Positions 13,510-14,430 of a stretch of DNA of 14,430 nucleotides are shown here, in pieces (positions within the stretch are counted from its first letter, which is position 1; every line of letters begins with the position of its first letter). The notes beneath the pieces are model-generated. The model saw nothing but the letters and a program-made list of their open reading frames with translations. It had not been told where the DNA came from and made no database searches. A program made the position numbers and the translations under genes. The DNA lies in the NCBI GenBank assembly GCA_945918815.1, contig CAMEIU010000035.1, positions 1 to 14,430 on the forward strand, written 5' to 3'. The stretch comes from an uncultured Clostridia bacterium. Its GTDB lineage: Bacteria; Bacillota; Clostridia; Oscillospirales; Oscillospiraceae.

Positions 13510-14430
13510 TCAATTGGCTGCGGCAAATTGTTCTTTCATCTTCCTTCTGGTCAGGAACAAGGCCGTGAAGTGGGCGGCGGTGGTCAGGACCCAGCTGATG
13601 AGATAGGAGATATACAGGGTTTCCAGGGTCGGATGGGCGGCGAAGACCGTGTAGATCCAGATGATACGGAACACGCAGGCGCCCAGGGTGGAGATGATCA
13701 GCGGCAGCCAGGATTTGCCCAGGCCCCGCAGGGCGCCGCAGCCCACCTCCATGAGACCGCAGACGAAGTAGGGCAGGCCCACATAGGTCAGACGGATCAT
13801 GCCGACGGCAATGACCGCATCCCGGTCGGCGTCACTGCTGGAGACGTAGAGGGACAGGAGCTGGGGCCCCAGGAGATAGACGATGGCGGTCATGACCAGG
13901 CCGATGGCGGTGACCAGGGTCACACAGCCGATGGCCACCTTGTTGACCCGGTCCAGCTTCCGCGCGCCCATGTTCTGGCTGGTGAAGGACAGGGCGGCGT
14001 GGTAGACCGAGTTCATGGAGATGTAGATAAAGCCGTCCAGATTTCCTGCGGCGGAGTTGCCCGCCATGGTCACATAGCCGAAGGAATTGATGGCGCTCTG
14101 AATGATCACGTTGGAGATAGAGAAAATGGTGCCCTGGAGCCCGGCAGGGAAGCCGATCTGCACGATTTTCAGCAGCATGTCCTTGTAAAACCGGATCTGA
14201 TTGGGCCGGAGCCGGTAGGGGCCCTCTGACCGGATCAGGCACAGGACCACCAGAACGGCCGCCACATACTGGGACACCACCGTGGCAATGGCCACGCCTG
14301 CCACGTCCAGCCGGAAGGCAATGACCAGAATCAGATTGAGAATCACATTGATAACGCCGGAGAACAGCAGAAACAGCAGCGGCCGGTCCGTGTCGCCCAC
14401 GGAACGTAGGATGGCCGCGCCGAAGTTATA
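13510..14430 (-). CDS. MATE-family multidrug/Na+ (or H+) antiporter, C-terminal part
   Basis: MATE proteins export cationic drugs or metabolites using an ion gradient across the inner membrane. The frame is open to the window edge; 306 residues are present of about 450, so roughly the N-terminal third is missing. The visible part starts with YNFGAAILRSVGDTDRPL, the conserved loop before the sixth helix, then repeated hydrophobic helices. It includes the second-half start (IVQIGFPAGLQGTIFSISNVIIQSAIN) and the family block SFTSQNMGARKLDRVNK, and ends with a short basic tail RRKMKEQ. A GTG at 14400 is in frame but lies within the conserved loop and is not a start. The gene is convergent with the ABC exporter operon. 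Subgroup (MepA-like or DinF-like) and substrate cannot be fixed. Confidence 0.94.
   Translation of the reverse strand, partial: YNFGAAILRSVGDTDRPLLFLLFSGVINVILNLILVIAFRLDVAGVAIATVVSQYVAAVLVVLCLIRSEGPYRLRPNQIRFYKDMLLKIVQIGFPAGLQGTIFSISNVIIQSAINSFGYVTMAGNSAAGNLDGFIYISMNSVYHAALSFTSQNMGARKLDRVNKVAIGCVTLVTAIGLVMTAIVYLLGPQLLSLYVSSSDADRDAVIAVGMIRLTYVGLPYFVCGLMEVGCGALRGLGKSWLPLIISTLGACVFRIIWIYTVFAAHPTLETLYISYLISWVLTTAAHFTALFLTRRKMKEQFAAAN

Noticed and set aside
13282..14229. Plus-strand open frame opposite the MATE gene
   Set aside because: It is antisense to clear MATE coding sequence, passes through the terminator hairpin and has no ribosome site or domain.

Overview
The window looks like part of the chromosome of a spore-forming, GC-rich Clostridia bacterium (Bacillota), probably an Oscillospiraceae-like gut anaerobe. 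The pointers are AddAB rather than RecBCD, spoVA sporulation genes, a heterodimeric ABC exporter typical of Gram-positives, strong AGGAGG ribosome binding sites and GC-rich codon choice. The family-level placement is inference.

Layout, left to right. (1) 2-5216, plus strand: the C-terminal half of addB and complete addA, overlapping by 8 nt; together they form the double-strand-break helicase-nuclease. A GTAG-headed inverted repeat and a strong intrinsic terminator follow. (2) 5364-6954, minus strand: a sporulation cluster of spoVAD, spoVAE and a 44-residue Gln/Asn-rich gene. SpoVAE carries an in-frame amber codon. The small gene has a near-ideal sigma-G/sigma-F promoter, so it is very likely made in the forespore. 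spoVAC, the usual partner upstream of spoVAD, is not here. (3) 7020-9383, plus strand: a promoter driving a tightly coupled dusB (tRNA dihydrouridine synthase), ECF sigma factor and zinc-finger anti-sigma set. (4) 9384-9623: an intergenic stretch with a perfect GTAG-headed inverted repeat, then a likely promoter whose -10 lies inside a 14-nt palindrome. (5) 9624-13165, plus strand: two ABC half-transporters overlapping by ATGA. All their catalytic-site deviations fall on one composite ATP site, as in asymmetric heterodimeric exporters. (6) 13166-13509: a 344-bp intergenic region packed with palindromes and GTAG-headed units, ending in the terminator of (7), a MATE-family efflux gene on the minus strand that runs off the window end.

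Most genes are ordinary core genes. The parts most worth a second look are the dispersed GTAG-headed hairpins, whose stem sequences change between copies while pairing is kept (REP/REPIN-like), the forespore-promoted Q/N-rich miniprotein, and the spoVAE nonsense codon. No tRNA, rRNA, CRISPR array or transposase gene was recognised.
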